A stretch of 31,137 nucleotides of DNA from an uncultured Senegalimassilia sp. (GCA_934661765.1 CAKUJT010000018.1:1-31137); one strand, 5' to 3'. Positions 8,627 to 17,243 are shown, numbered from the stretch's first letter. A program made the numbers and translations. The notes: generated by a model from the sequence alone, not told the origin.

Positions 8627-8805
8627 TTTTCACCGGCGAGCGCCAGCGCGCACAGCTAGCGCTCGCAGCACGCAACCACACGCGCCGCGGCCGCTCAAGC
8701 CGCCCAGGCACCCGCGCGACGTGCGCACGCTGCCGAACGTGTTCCAGCACCTGGTCGAGCAAGACGCCACGGTGGTGGCGACCGAACACAACCTGGACTT
8801 TAAAC
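8627..8805 (+). pseudogene. Relic of a UvrA-like ABC ATPase C-terminal region
   Basis: One frame reads TGERQRAQLALAARNHTRRG, resembling the UvrA ABC signature and following segment (SGGEAQRVKLA...). About 90 bp later a second frame reads HPRDVRTLPNVFQHLVEQ followed by ATVVATEHNLDF, closely resembling the UvrA segment DVRKLLxVLxRLVxxGNTVVVIEHNLDV. The two parts are in different frames and the Walker B region between them (LLDEPTTGLH) is degraded, so this is a dead fragment. It stops where the convergent transporter gene ends. The remaining intergenic sequence from 8479 to 8626 shows nothing recognisable except a GGCGTACGCC palindrome near 8528. Confidence 0.7.
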
Positions 8806-10164
8806 AGCCCCCAAAACCACGGCAAGCGCAAGCAGCGCCGCCAAGAACGCAATGTTCCAAGCCGTGAACACAAGCAGATAGCGCCCGCGGATACCGGGGC
8901 GACCGACCATGACCGCCTTGAACGTGATGAGGCTTGCCATGGACGCGATGAGCGTGCCCAAACCGCCCAGGTTCGTGCCCACAATCAACGCCTGCCACTG
9001 ATCGGTGAACCCCGAAAGCAGCACCGCTGCCGGCACGTTGCTGATAACCTGGCTGCCTCCTACCGCGGCAAGCAGCGCGTTGCCGCCCACCGCCGCGGAA
9101 AGCGCCTCGTGCAGCACCGGAACGCGACCCATGTTCCCCACGAACACGAACAGGGCTGCAAAAGTGGCCAACAGCCCCCAGTCGACGCGCCGCAATAAGC
9201 TTGCATCGGAGAGCGAAACGCTCACCAGCACCAACGCCAGCAAAACGCGAACATCCAGCACGCCCAAAACCGCAGCCAAGCAGCACGCGAACAACACGCC
9301 ATACATCGCCAACCGCTTACGCGAACGGGCGGTGAAGCATTCAAGAGAAGCGGATTCAATCGACGAGGATGCCGGCGAAGCCCCGTTCGCTGAGCGGGCG
9401 GGCATAAAATCAGACGCGGAACCTTCCGGGGCCGTCCAGCGCGCAGGCGGAACCTGCATCGCTGGATTATCGGTGGTGCCATCGGACGCAAAACCACCCG
9501 ATGATGCAAATCGGCCAAAGCCACCCGCGCCGCGCACTTCGCCGCCTCGAAAGCACAGCACGCATGCGAGCGCCAGCATCGCCGCCGACGCGGCGGTATA
9601 CGGCCCCATGAGCTGCAGAAACTCCCCCACACCCATGCCCGAGGCCGTGAACAGGTACAGGTTTTGCGGGTTACCCACGGGCGTGAACATGCTGCCGAGG
9701 TTCGCCGCGATGGTCATGAGCGTGGCCACCAGGCACATGCGGCCCTCCATGCCCGCGCGGCGCAAAACCACCAAAGCCAGCGGCACGAATGTGATGAGGG
9801 CAACGTCATTGGTCACCGCCATGCTGGCGAAGAACGCAAGCCCAACCAGCACACCGGCAACAGCGCGCTGCGTTCGGGCACGTGCAACTAGCCAAGCTCC
9901 CGCAGCATCCAACACGCCAAGCGAGCGAAACCCTGCCACCACCGTCATCAAGCAGAACAGCAGCGCCAACGTATGCCAATCAACGTACGCGGCATATCCG
10001 GCATCGGGCGGCACGGGGGCGCACGACGCCAGAGCCGCCGCAACAGCAACGACCAGCACGGTCTCACGCGCCGCAAAAGCCCGAATCGCACGCACGGCCG
10101 ACCGAATCGATATGTTTCCCGTCTTAATCACGAGATGCCAGGGTATCACGTTGCCTTCGGGCAC
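8800..10164 (-). CDS. SLC13/ArsB-type anion transporter
   Basis: About 454 residues with roughly ten to twelve membrane helices. The segments VDWHTLALLFCLMTVVAGFR, MAVTNDVALITFVPLAL, MFTPVGNPQNLYL and SQVISNVPAAVLLSGF are typical of the ion transporter superfamily that includes ArsB, CitMHS and SLC13 carriers, with the two re-entrant loops carrying TND and SNVPA. The substrate cannot be assigned. A polar, low-complexity stretch of about 75 residues interrupts the middle, between the two inverted halves. The GTG at 10164 is taken as start because GGAGG lies 10 nt upstream; another GTG at 10185 is possible. It diverges from the MFS gene across a short spacer. Confidence 0.85.
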   Translation of the reverse strand: MPEGNVIPWHLVIKTGNISIRSAVRAIRAFAARETVLVVAVAAALASCAPVPPDAGYAAYVDWHTLALLFCLMTVVAGFRSLGVLDAAGAWLVARARTQRAVAGVLVGLAFFASMAVTNDVALITFVPLALVVLRRAGMEGRMCLVATLMTIAANLGSMFTPVGNPQNLYLFTASGMGVGEFLQLMGPYTAASAAMLALACVLCFRGGEVRGAGGFGRFASSGGFASDGTTDNPAMQVPPARWTAPEGSASDFMPARSANGASPASSSIESASLECFTARSRKRLAMYGVLFACCLAAVLGVLDVRVLLALVLVSVSLSDASLLRRVDWGLLATFAALFVFVGNMGRVPVLHEALSAAVGGNALLAAVGGSQVISNVPAAVLLSGFTDQWQALIVGTNLGGLGTLIASMASLITFKAVMVGRPGIRGRYLLVFTAWNIAFLAALLALAVVLGAV

Positions 10165-10297
10165 AACGAGCAAACCTCCCGTCACATTGTCGCGATTCCG
10201 TCAGCTTTTCGCCGATTGAAACATGACCCCGTTATGCTAGATAGCCGTACGCGCAAAGCGCGTTACGGCAATACCGTCCCAAAGGTGGTTCCAACGC

Positions 10298-11572
10298 ATG
10301 TTATTCACCAAGATCAAGCAGCATTACGAGGCCGTGGTGGCCGTGTGCTGCTTCCTGATATTGTTCACGAACGTGGGCCTGCCCTCCACGTCGTTTTCCG
10401 TGTACCAGCCCTACCTGGTCGACCTGCCGGGCGTCGGGCATTCGGGCGGGTCGATCATCGTGTCGGTGCGCACGTTCGTGTCGCTTCTTGCCATGCTCGT
10501 GGTCGGACGCTACTACGACCTGGTCGATTGCCGCATCGGCGCGTTTTTGGCAACGCTGTGCGTCAGTGCCGGATTCGCGCTGTACTCGCTCGCCGGCAGC
10601 AACTTCGGCATGCTATGCGGCGCCTCGGCGCTGACGGGCCTGGGCTACGGCTTCGGCGGCATGATCGCCTCGACCATGCTGATCAACCGCTGGTTCCGGG
10701 CGAACGTGGCCACTGTGGCCGGCGTCGCCGCGGTGGGCTCGGGCGTGGCGGCCATCGTCATCCCAAATGCGGCGGTGGCGCTCATCAGTGCTTTCGACCT
10801 GCAAACCGCATTCAGGGCAGAAGCGGCATTGGCCCTAGTCATCGGCGTGACCGTGTTCGCCCTGCTGCGAAACGACCCGCGCGACATGGGCCTTACCCCC
10901 TACGAGGGAAGCCCGAAAGCGGTGCAACGCGAGCAGGAGAAAAGCGCCCAGCAGCTTGAACGCGTAAGGAAACGCCACGTCAACCGCGATCTTTCCCCGC
11001 GCACCATGCCGCTTCTGTTCCTGGCCATGATCATCATCGGCTGCGTGTCGGTGGGCGGCGGCAACTACCTGGCCGTGCTGTTCACCTCCGAGGGCTTCTC
11101 CGCCGAGCACGCCGCCACGCTCGTGGCCGTCAACGGCGCGTGCCTGACGGTGGCGAAGCTGGTGAGCGGCATGGCGTTCGACCGCTTCGGCACAAAACGC
11201 GGATCCGCGGTCTTCTTCGCCCTGTATATCGCGGGCACGGCGGTGCTGTGCCTGTCGGACATGGGCAACACCGGGCTTGCCGGGCTGGGCGTGCTCATGT
11301 TCGGCATCGGCATGTCGCTGGGCACCGTTGGCATTTCGGTATGGTCGATCGAGCTGGCGCCGCGCGGCAAGGAAACGCGCACCATCAAGAACTTCCAAGT
11401 GTGCTACGCGCTGGGTGGGTTCATCTTCACGTTCCTGCCAGGCTTTTTGACCGAGGCGTTCGGCACCTACCTAGTGTCGTACGCAGCGCTACTGGCGATG
11501 CTGGTAGTGGCCGCCATCATCGTGATCGGCGTCTACACCGCCACCGACAAACGCACGAACCCGGACGCTTAG
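10298..11572 (+). CDS. MFS transporter, OFA-like
   Basis: 424 residues with about twelve membrane helices and a central charged loop (KAVQREQEKSAQQLERVRKR). The motif A-like DRFGTKRG in the second half and the loop sequence LLRNDPRDMGLTPYEG are characteristic of MFS carriers related to the oxalate/formate antiporter group, which in gut anaerobes often move organic acids. The ATG is preceded by AAAGGTGG at a good distance. The gene is monocistronic here and divergent from the SLC13-type transporter. Its TAG stop codon is overlapped by a REP-like element whose first G is the last base of the stop. Substrate unknown. Confidence 0.88.
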   Translation: MLFTKIKQHYEAVVAVCCFLILFTNVGLPSTSFSVYQPYLVDLPGVGHSGGSIIVSVRTFVSLLAMLVVGRYYDLVDCRIGAFLATLCVSAGFALYSLAGSNFGMLCGASALTGLGYGFGGMIASTMLINRWFRANVATVAGVAAVGSGVAAIVIPNAAVALISAFDLQTAFRAEAALALVIGVTVFALLRNDPRDMGLTPYEGSPKAVQREQEKSAQQLERVRKRHVNRDLSPRTMPLLFLAMIIIGCVSVGGGNYLAVLFTSEGFSAEHAATLVAVNGACLTVAKLVSGMAFDRFGTKRGSAVFFALYIAGTAVLCLSDMGNTGLAGLGVLMFGIGMSLGTVGISVWSIELAPRGKETRTIKNFQVCYALGGFIFTFLPGFLTEAFGTYLVSYAALLAMLVVAAIIVIGVYTATDKRTNPDA

Positions 11573-11594
11573 GGGACGTAGCATTATGTGTCCG
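11572..11594 (+). repeat. REP-like element, family A, single arm
   Basis: GGGGACGTAG followed by CATTATGTGTCCG. It matches the right arm of the element at 14276-14299 in most positions and shares GGGGACGTAG with both paired elements. Its first base is the last base of the MFS stop codon. No clear partner arm lies directly next to it; the next copies are at 11702-11768. Confidence 0.7.
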
Positions 11595-11701
11595 AAATCG
11601 CGCACGGCGGTGGGGCTCAGAACGCGGAGCGTGCCCGCATAGCGGGCGCAGAACAGCGAAAAGAAGCGAGGCAAACGTGCGCAAACACGCAAACCGGGCG
11701 C

Positions 11702-11768
11702 CCGGACAGTTAGTCCTACGTCCCCGATCTGTCACGGACACTTTGGGGACGTAGGACTAACTGTCCGG
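11702..11768. repeat. REP-like inverted pair, family A, perfect
   Basis: A 24-bp arm at 11702-11725 (starting CCGGACAGTTAGTCC) and its exact inverted copy at 11745-11768 (starting GGGGACGTAGGACTA) enclose a 19-nt loop. The mirror layout, intergenic position and the GGGGACG core resemble REPINs, the paired REP sequences mobilised in trans by REP-associated tyrosine transposases (RAYTs). It lies between the convergent MFS and C39-protease genes and could also fold as a strong hairpin in either transcript. The whole gap 11573-11811 holds no gene. Confidence 0.8.
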
Positions 11769-11811
11769 AAACGCGCCCCTCCGCGGCGGCGTGGCGTAGC
11801 CGCGCATCAGT

Positions 11812-13212
11812 TTACGCAATCGCCAGCGCCATGGAGCCGCATTGCTCGTAGAGGTACTTGAACCAGTCGTAGTTGACGGTCACGTAGCCTTGCGTGGGGT
11901 CCATGATGCACGCCCGATGGCCTTCCACGCCCAGCAGCACCACGCAATGCTCCAGGTCATAGAAGGAATTCGCCTCTAAGGTCTCGTTGAAATACGGGTC
12001 CTCGAAGTCGAGCGTGGTCCACACGAGCACGGGCGTTCCAGACGACGCCTTGCTGGCAAGCTCGTCGAAATCGGTGCCAGTAAGGTTGGCGAAACGCTCA
12101 CTAGCACCCGCTTCCTCCAGGAAGGCGTTGCCCGCCGCCATGATGGCGGGCGGCATGCCCTCGCCCGACCAATATGGATCGCCCCAGAACGCCGAGGCGT
12201 AATCGTCGCCCTCCACCTCGAAGGGCAGCTGGTTCGCCACGATGGAATCGGGGTCGGCGTCGTGGCCCATTGCCTGCAAAACCGCTGCGAGCGAATAGAT
12301 CTCGCACCCTGCCGGCATGCTGGGGTACTGGAACAGCTCAGGCACGCTCGCGCTCGTGCCGCTCAACCCGGTGAAGTTGACCACCTGCATCACATTGGCG
12401 CGGCCGAAGCCGTCCACAGCTTCCTGCCCCATCGCGCCCAGTGCATCGCGGCGGTTTCGGGAGAATCCATCGGCGTCGTCGGGACGCATGCCGGGACCAA
12501 CCGCTTCCGCGGCTTCCGCGTCGTGAAGCGGCTGCTCCTGCTGCGTTTCCGCCAAGTCATCGGCGGCGTACGCCGTCTCCAGCGTTTGGGATTCCTGGGT
12601 TTCCTGAGCGGCGTCCCGATCGCCGCTGCCATCGACATTTGCGCCGGCTCGACCGTGCGTTACCAGAACGCCGACGAGCACCAAAGCAGCCGCAACCACG
12701 GCAACCGCGGCCATCAGCGAACGCCTGCGCACAGACCAGCTGCTACCGCCGATCACCGCCCCGCCACCGCTGATGAACGCGCCATTGTGGGCAGCAGGAG
12801 AAGCATCCGCGCCGTGTCGCGCACCGCCACAGGAGCGGATAGGATGCGGAATCGTCACGCGCGCATGACGACCCGCCGCTTGCGAGACAGCAGCGCGACC
12901 GCGCTCGGAAGAAGCGCTTGCCTGTTCCCCAGTTGCATCTTGTTCGCCAAGCATCTCGACCGGAACGGCGAACAGCGCCGCTTCGGCAGCATCGCCATGC
13001 GGACGATGCTCGGCGGACGCCCCACCCGGCGCGACGGACGAGGCGACTTCGGTCGCGCGACCAGGCGTACGCGATGCGGCGGATGTTTCGTCAACCGCAC
13101 CTTGACCGCCAGCCGCCACGCGCGCATGACGACCCGATCGCGGGACCTCGCGCGCATGACGCCCTTGCGGCGTCTCCTGCTTGTCAAAGCGAGTATCGAT
13201 AGGTTCTCCCAT
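11812..13212 (-). CDS. Membrane-anchored C39-like cysteine protease with a long disordered N-terminus
   Basis: 466 residues from the ATG at 13212 (MGEPIDTRF), chosen because AGGAAG lies 8 nt upstream; upstream in-frame starts have no ribosome site. Residues 1-160 are polar and low in complexity and include three GRHAR boxes (17-21, 27-31, 114-118). One membrane helix follows (about 166-185, MAAVAVVAAALVLVGVLV), then an acidic linker and a C-terminal peptidase C39-like domain with Cys303 (GCEIYSLAAVLQ), His422 (DLEHCVVLLG) and Asp438 (MDPTQGY), the expected triad. With the helix as anchor, the protease would face outside and the N-terminus would be cytoplasmic. C39_2 proteins of this type are common in Actinobacteria and Firmicutes; substrates are unknown. 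Some members are catalytically active, others bind peptides. Confidence 0.8.
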   Translation of the reverse strand: MGEPIDTRFDKQETPQGRHAREVPRSGRHARVAAGGQGAVDETSAASRTPGRATEVASSVAPGGASAEHRPHGDAAEAALFAVPVEMLGEQDATGEQASASSERGRAAVSQAAGRHARVTIPHPIRSCGGARHGADASPAAHNGAFISGGGAVIGGSSWSVRRRSLMAAVAVVAAALVLVGVLVTHGRAGANVDGSGDRDAAQETQESQTLETAYAADDLAETQQEQPLHDAEAAEAVGPGMRPDDADGFSRNRRDALGAMGQEAVDGFGRANVMQVVNFTGLSGTSASVPELFQYPSMPAGCEIYSLAAVLQAMGHDADPDSIVANQLPFEVEGDDYASAFWGDPYWSGEGMPPAIMAAGNAFLEEAGASERFANLTGTDFDELASKASSGTPVLVWTTLDFEDPYFNETLEANSFYDLEHCVVLLGVEGHRACIMDPTQGYVTVNYDWFKYLYEQCGSMALAIA

Positions 13213-13588
13213 CACGTTCTTCCTAGAATTGAGCGCACGCAAAGCGCGCGATTCACGTTCATTTCCGAACATGATACCGACCGCAGCTGAAGCCTTTCTG
13301 AAAAGCCACAGCCAAGCTGCAGTTTGACCACAATTGGGGAACAGAAAGTTCACAATAGCAAACTAGATGGGCTTTGCACCTTTGATTGCTTCCTCAAAAG
13401 CCATAACTCACGTAAGCCGCAAAGCAGCAAAGCAAGGGGCCGTCCGCACAACACCGCGCAAGCACCATTCAACGCGATTCGCGCACAGCCCACGAAAACA
13501 CCCGATCAGCAGCTACCTTATTCGACTTTTGCTCGATGACTTCCAAACAACTCGCGAACAGCCCCAAAGCATGCGGTCAAAACTTACC
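13213..13588. other. Intergenic region without a recognised gene
   Basis: This 376-bp gap between two minus-strand genes is richer in A and T than its surroundings. The sequence TACCTTATTC occurs twice (near 13516 and at 13585-13594), the second copy spanning the stop codon of the thioesterase gene. No terminator with a T-tract, no promoter I could defend and no RNA gene were seen. Confidence 0.5.
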
Positions 13589-14029
13589 TTATTCAAGCTT
13601 CTGCTTAACGCCCACGTCCTCGGGCTGGATGTCGCGCACGATGTGCATGGTGACCGTGGCGGTCAGGCGCACGTTGCCTTCCTCGTCCACGATACGCACG
13701 TCGGCGATGGAGCTCGTGCGCCCCGTGCGCACGTCGCGCGCCTCGATGAACACGTGCTCACCCAGCATAACGCCCCTGATGAAATGCACGTCGCAGGTTT
13801 GCGTGACCACGTACTTGCCCAGCGTCCAAGGTGCCGCGCATCCGCAAACGTCCACCAGGCTCATAAGGTAGCCGCCGAAGGCGTTACCGAAGAAGTTGCA
13901 GGCTTTCTCGGGCACGACGACCGAGTTGCGCACGAAGCCCTCTTCCATAACCTCGGGCTCAAGGTTGCCGAGCCACTGGCGATTCGTCTCATACATCTCC
14001 AGCAGACTCTCGCGCACAAACGCTTCCAT
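13589..14029 (-). CDS. Hotdog-fold thioesterase, 4HBT/PaaI type
   Basis: 146 residues, the usual size for a single hotdog domain. The segment NFFGNAFGGYLMSLVDVCG corresponds to the conserved loop and long helix of the 4HBT family, followed by strands DVHFIRGVMLGEHVFIEARD and NVRLTATVTMHIV. These enzymes hydrolyse acyl-CoA or acyl-carrier-protein thioesters as dimers or tetramers; the acyl group is not predictable. The ATG at 14029 has AGAGGAAG upstream. A second, unrelated-looking hotdog gene lies upstream on the same strand, separated by 270 bp that contain a REP-like pair, so the two may not share a transcript. Confidence 0.8.
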   Translation of the reverse strand: MEAFVRESLLEMYETNRQWLGNLEPEVMEEGFVRNSVVVPEKACNFFGNAFGGYLMSLVDVCGCAAPWTLGKYVVTQTCDVHFIRGVMLGEHVFIEARDVRTGRTSSIADVRIVDEEGNVRLTATVTMHIVRDIQPEDVGVKQKLE

Positions 14030-14224
14030 GGTCAGCTTCCTCTCTTACGCCATCACCACAAACTGCCCGAATCGCCAATGGAATCCAAACGCACCGCCAA
14101 GCAAATCCGAGCACCATAAACACCGCACCCTCGAAATAGGGCAGAAACCGGCCAAACAAGCCAAACCAACCGAACCGGCGGCAAAAACGCAGACGCACGA
14201 GCCGCCTATGCACACCAGGGGCAA

Positions 14225-14302
14225 AATCCGGACACTTAGTACTACGTCCCCAAACTGTCAGGGTTTGGACACTTTGGGGACGTAGGGTTATGTGTCCGGA
14301 TT
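14225..14302. repeat. REP-like inverted pair, family A, imperfect
   Basis: Arms at 14228-14251 and 14276-14299 match at 20 of 24 positions when one is inverted, and the palindrome extends three more bases each way (AAT...ATT). The loop is 24 nt. The right arm, GGGGACGTAGGGTTATGTGT plus CCGG, is very like the single arm at 11572. It abuts the stop codon (14301-14303) of the thioesterase gene, as the first copy abuts the MFS stop, so this family seems to settle at gene 3' ends. Confidence 0.75.
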
Positions 14303-14720
14303 AGCGCTGTTCGCGCTGGCGTTTCTTTTCGGCGAAGTGCTCTTTGGTGACGATCTTGGTGATGAAGGTGCCTTCGGAAACCACGTCGCCGGCGTCGTCT
14401 TTGGCCACCACGTGCCAGAACTGCTTGCGGCCGCCGTAGCTCGGATCCTCGTGCTCAAGGTCGGCGAAACCGTGCAGGATACCGGATTTGCCTGGCTTCT
14501 TGTGGCGAATGTCGGACTCCAGGCCGAACGGCAGCTCCTTGTCGAAATCGGTGCGCGCCTCAGCACCGCGGCTTGCGCACGATTCCAGCAGGGCAAGCGT
14601 GGCACCGCCGTGCAAAAAGCCATGCGGCTGGTAAATCTCCTCGGAAATGGGCATGGACATCTCAACATGCTCGGGAGTGACCACGTCGTAGGTGATGTGC
14701 AGAGTATCCAGAAGGGTCAT
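14301..14720 (-). CDS. Hotdog-fold thioesterase, PaaI type
   Basis: 139 residues from the ATG at 14720, chosen because GGAGG lies 8 nt upstream; the open frame reaches further up but into the neighbouring gene. The motif QPHGFLHGGATLALLESCAS carries the HGG and helix residues of PaaI-like thioesterases, where the acidic residue after the helix (here the E of LLES) is catalytic. The C-terminal tail is charged (EKKRQREQR). It follows the flippase-like gene by 46 bp on the same strand and probably belongs to the same operon as that gene and the ATP-grasp gene. Substrate unknown. Confidence 0.82.
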   Translation of the reverse strand: MTLLDTLHITYDVVTPEHVEMSMPISEEIYQPHGFLHGGATLALLESCASRGAEARTDFDKELPFGLESDIRHKKPGKSGILHGFADLEHEDPSYGGRKQFWHVVAKDDAGDVVSEGTFITKIVTKEHFAEKKRQREQR

Positions 14721-14766
14721 GAAAACCTCCGAAAACGAAGGGGCCGCGAAAACCGCGGCCCGCAGC

Positions 14767-16035
14767 CTATTGTTTATCCGTTTCAGTATACGTTGGCGAA
14801 CCCGGACCTTCCCCGGGCAAATCCCCCGACGTGACCGAAGGCGAAACCTCGGGTACCGCACCCGCGACCCGCTGCCCGCCATGCGCCGCATGCGCATCCG
14901 CCATGCGGGAACGCAGCGCGGCAGCGCGCTTGAAGCGCACGGCGTCGGCGTGTGCCTCTTCCTGCAAACGCGCCGCAGTCGCAGCCGTGCCGGCGACGGC
15001 TCCCATGTCCTGGTCGTATGCCGCCTTCTTCACGTCGCCCTTGAACGCCTTCGTGGTGTTGATCAGGACGGCGCCAATGATGAACGGCATCCAGAACACG
15101 ATGCCGCGATATACCAGGCCGATGGCCGTACCAGCCGCCGCCGATTCGCCGAAGCTGGTGAATGCAACCACGACGGCCGCCTCGACGACGCCCACGCCCT
15201 GCGGCGTGACCGAGATCATAGCGAACAGCGTTGCCACCACGTAACCGCACACAAGCGCCGGCGCCGTGTCGACGCCGAACCCGATGCCCACCAGCGCGAA
15301 GCACGAAAGCTCGCACAAGCTGGCGATCAGCGAGCACCCGTACGCCTGAAGCGTAGGTTTGGGGCTATGCCCGATCATGCCGGCGGCCTCGGAAAACGCC
15401 TGCGCGATGCGCTCAGCCCACGGCTCGAGCGGCTTTTTGCGCACGCGCCCGACCACCTTGCGGCTCATGTGCTCGATGGGCCGCAAAAGGCGCATAAGCG
15501 AATCGGGTTTTTTGTGCGCCAGCATAAGCAGCGCCACCATGGTTCCCACCAGACACAACACTACCATGCCCATAAGGAACCACACAGGCGACAGCCCCAC
15601 CGTGACGGCTAGGAAAATGAACGCGCACACCATGAGCGTGGAGAACGCGCCGTCGATGGTGATCTGCATGAGCAGCGCCGCGCCCGTGGCCTTGCCAGCG
15701 GGGATGCCGCGCCGTCGCGCGTCGTCGACCACCAACGTGGTGCCCGCCAGGTTCATGGACGGCGCGATGGTATTCATGAAAAACGTGCCAAATACCAGCG
15801 GCAACGTGGATTTCGGCTCCATGCGCTCGCCCACGGCGGCAAAGCTGCGCGAATAGGCGAAGCTTTGCGCGAAGTACTTCCCCAGCTGCGTGAGGATGGC
15901 CGCGACCAGCGGCAGGGGGCTTCCCTGCTTCATGGTCTCGCCCAGCTCTACCAGCTGGTCGCCGCGCAAAAACACCACCGCAAGCACTATGATGAGCACC
16001 ACGCCCATGAAAAGGTTCTTGACGTTGAATTTCAT
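14767..16035 (-). CDS. Flippase-like membrane protein, LPG synthase TM family
   Basis: 422 residues. The first 320 hold about eight membrane helices with hallmarks of the lysylphosphatidylglycerol synthase transmembrane (UPF0104/AglD-like) family: NTIAPSMNLAGTTLVV, KATGAALLMQITIDG and the glycine-rich ISVTPQGVGVVEAAVVVAF. In MprF this domain flips aminoacylated lipids; stand-alone versions are thought to handle lipids or lipid-linked intermediates. The last 90 residues form a basic then acidic cytoplasmic tail (EEAHADAVRFKRAAALRSRM). It starts 8 nt after the ATP-grasp gene, so both are likely co-translated. There is no synthase domain, so any aminoacylating enzyme must be another protein. Confidence 0.85.
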   Translation of the reverse strand: MKFNVKNLFMGVVLIIVLAVVFLRGDQLVELGETMKQGSPLPLVAAILTQLGKYFAQSFAYSRSFAAVGERMEPKSTLPLVFGTFFMNTIAPSMNLAGTTLVVDDARRRGIPAGKATGAALLMQITIDGAFSTLMVCAFIFLAVTVGLSPVWFLMGMVVLCLVGTMVALLMLAHKKPDSLMRLLRPIEHMSRKVVGRVRKKPLEPWAERIAQAFSEAAGMIGHSPKPTLQAYGCSLIASLCELSCFALVGIGFGVDTAPALVCGYVVATLFAMISVTPQGVGVVEAAVVVAFTSFGESAAAGTAIGLVYRGIVFWMPFIIGAVLINTTKAFKGDVKKAAYDQDMGAVAGTAATAARLQEEAHADAVRFKRAAALRSRMADAHAAHGGQRVAGAVPEVSPSVTSGDLPGEGPGSPTYTETDKQ

Positions 16036-16043
16036 GCAGCCGC

Positions 16044-17243
16044 CTAACGTTGGCCCGCGGATTCATTACAACTCAGAAACTCGCGCAAATCGGTGTGCAT
16101 CAAGAAATCGAGCTCGGCCTTGCCGCGCTCGTCAAGATCGGTTTCCACGAACAGGAAGCCGTAGCATCCGAACGTGGGCACATCGAACTCGCGCAGCTCC
16201 AAAACCCTATCGAAGCGCTCGGAGAATGCCGGGTAATCGAACTCCTCGGTTCCCGTCACGCCCTCCGGCGGGTTGAGCAGCGACATGGTGTACACATGGT
16301 CGCCCGCATACGCGAACGCCGCGTCGTAATCGGGCAGCGCGTCGGTCAAAAACGCCTCATAGCTGCGGAAACCGTACGCGTGCTGCGCGACATCGGTGCC
16401 GCCCAAGCCGGCAAATCGCAAGGGGTTGAACTCGATGGGACGGATAACGCCGCCGCCCTGCTCGTCCACGCGAACTTCAACATGCGCGGGGAAGTTCCGC
16501 GCTCCCACCAGAGCGTTCACGCGCGAAAGCCACTCTTCGAAGGCGGGCGCCTTCTCGCGCACGATGGCCGCCGACGTGGTGTACATGCGATCGGACGTGT
16601 CGTCGGGACCGGCGAAATCATGACGCAGCACGTTGAGCACGTGCGCCGCGCCCTCCTCGTCGAAGAACGCATCCAGGGCATATTCCTGCCCCGTGATGAA
16701 CTGCTCCAGGATGAAATCGCTGCCGGCAACCACGCTGTCGGGATACATGTCCGCCCAAGCAGCCGCGTTCGACGCGAAATCGGCCAGCGCCTCGTCCCAA
16801 TCGGCACGGCAGCGCACCGTGTGCACGCCCATGCTGCAGAACCCGCGGGCGGGCTTCACCACGAACGGCATATGCGGCTCAAGCTCGGCGAAATCCAGTT
16901 TCCCCAGCTCATCGGCTGTGCATGCGCGGAAGAAGAAGTCCTCGTCCATCTGTGCCAGAAGCTCGCGCATGGCGACCTTGTCCTTGAACACGGTGATGGC
17001 GTGCGTAAGACCGGGGTTGTCCGCATGCGCGCAGATCCACTCGAGCGTGTTCTCAGAGTTGGTGTACACGCGCTCACCCGCGGAAAGACGCGAGGCGGCC
17101 TCGGCCTCGTCGACCAGGTGTAACGCCCTCCCGGACGCAAAAGCCGTGCGCTCGGAGAACACATTGCGAAGCACGGGGTGTTGCGAAGATTCGAGCCATT
17201 CCAGCAGCTGCGGCGAAGCATACGGTTCGTCAAGGATGACCAT
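16044..17243 (-). CDS. ATP-grasp domain protein (carboxylate-amine ligase type)
   Basis: 399 residues from the ATG at 17243, which is preceded by AGAAGGGGG; the frame stays open upstream but without coding character. The ATP-grasp fold is visible in order: PFVVKPARGFCSMGVHTV (nucleotide-binding lysine and glycine-rich loop), DFILEQFITGQEYALDAFF (the E-x-x-x-x-G-x-E-Y/F pattern) and VIRPIEFNPLRFAGL (the metal-binding E-x-N near the end). Such enzymes activate a carboxylate as acyl-phosphate and join it to an amine or thiol. The substrates are unknown. The close coupling to a flippase-like gene and a thioesterase suggests that an amino-acid-type or acyl ligation feeds a membrane-linked product, which is inference. 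Confidence 0.82.
   Translation of the reverse strand: MVILDEPYASPQLLEWLESSQHPVLRNVFSERTAFASGRALHLVDEAEAASRLSAGERVYTNSENTLEWICAHADNPGLTHAITVFKDKVAMRELLAQMDEDFFFRACTADELGKLDFAELEPHMPFVVKPARGFCSMGVHTVRCRADWDEALADFASNAAAWADMYPDSVVAGSDFILEQFITGQEYALDAFFDEEGAAHVLNVLRHDFAGPDDTSDRMYTTSAAIVREKAPAFEEWLSRVNALVGARNFPAHVEVRVDEQGGGVIRPIEFNPLRFAGLGGTDVAQHAYGFRSYEAFLTDALPDYDAAFAYAGDHVYTMSLLNPPEGVTGTEEFDYPAFSERFDRVLELREFDVPTFGCYGFLFVETDLDERGKAELDFLMHTDLREFLSCNESAGQR

Noticed and set aside
10201..10250. A TTGAAA / TAGATA promoter for the MFS gene
   Set aside because: The spacing is acceptable but the -10 matches only three of six bases; too weak to list.
11702..11768. CRISPR repeat
   Set aside because: The repeats are inverted pairs, not regularly spaced direct repeats, and no spacers or cas genes are present.
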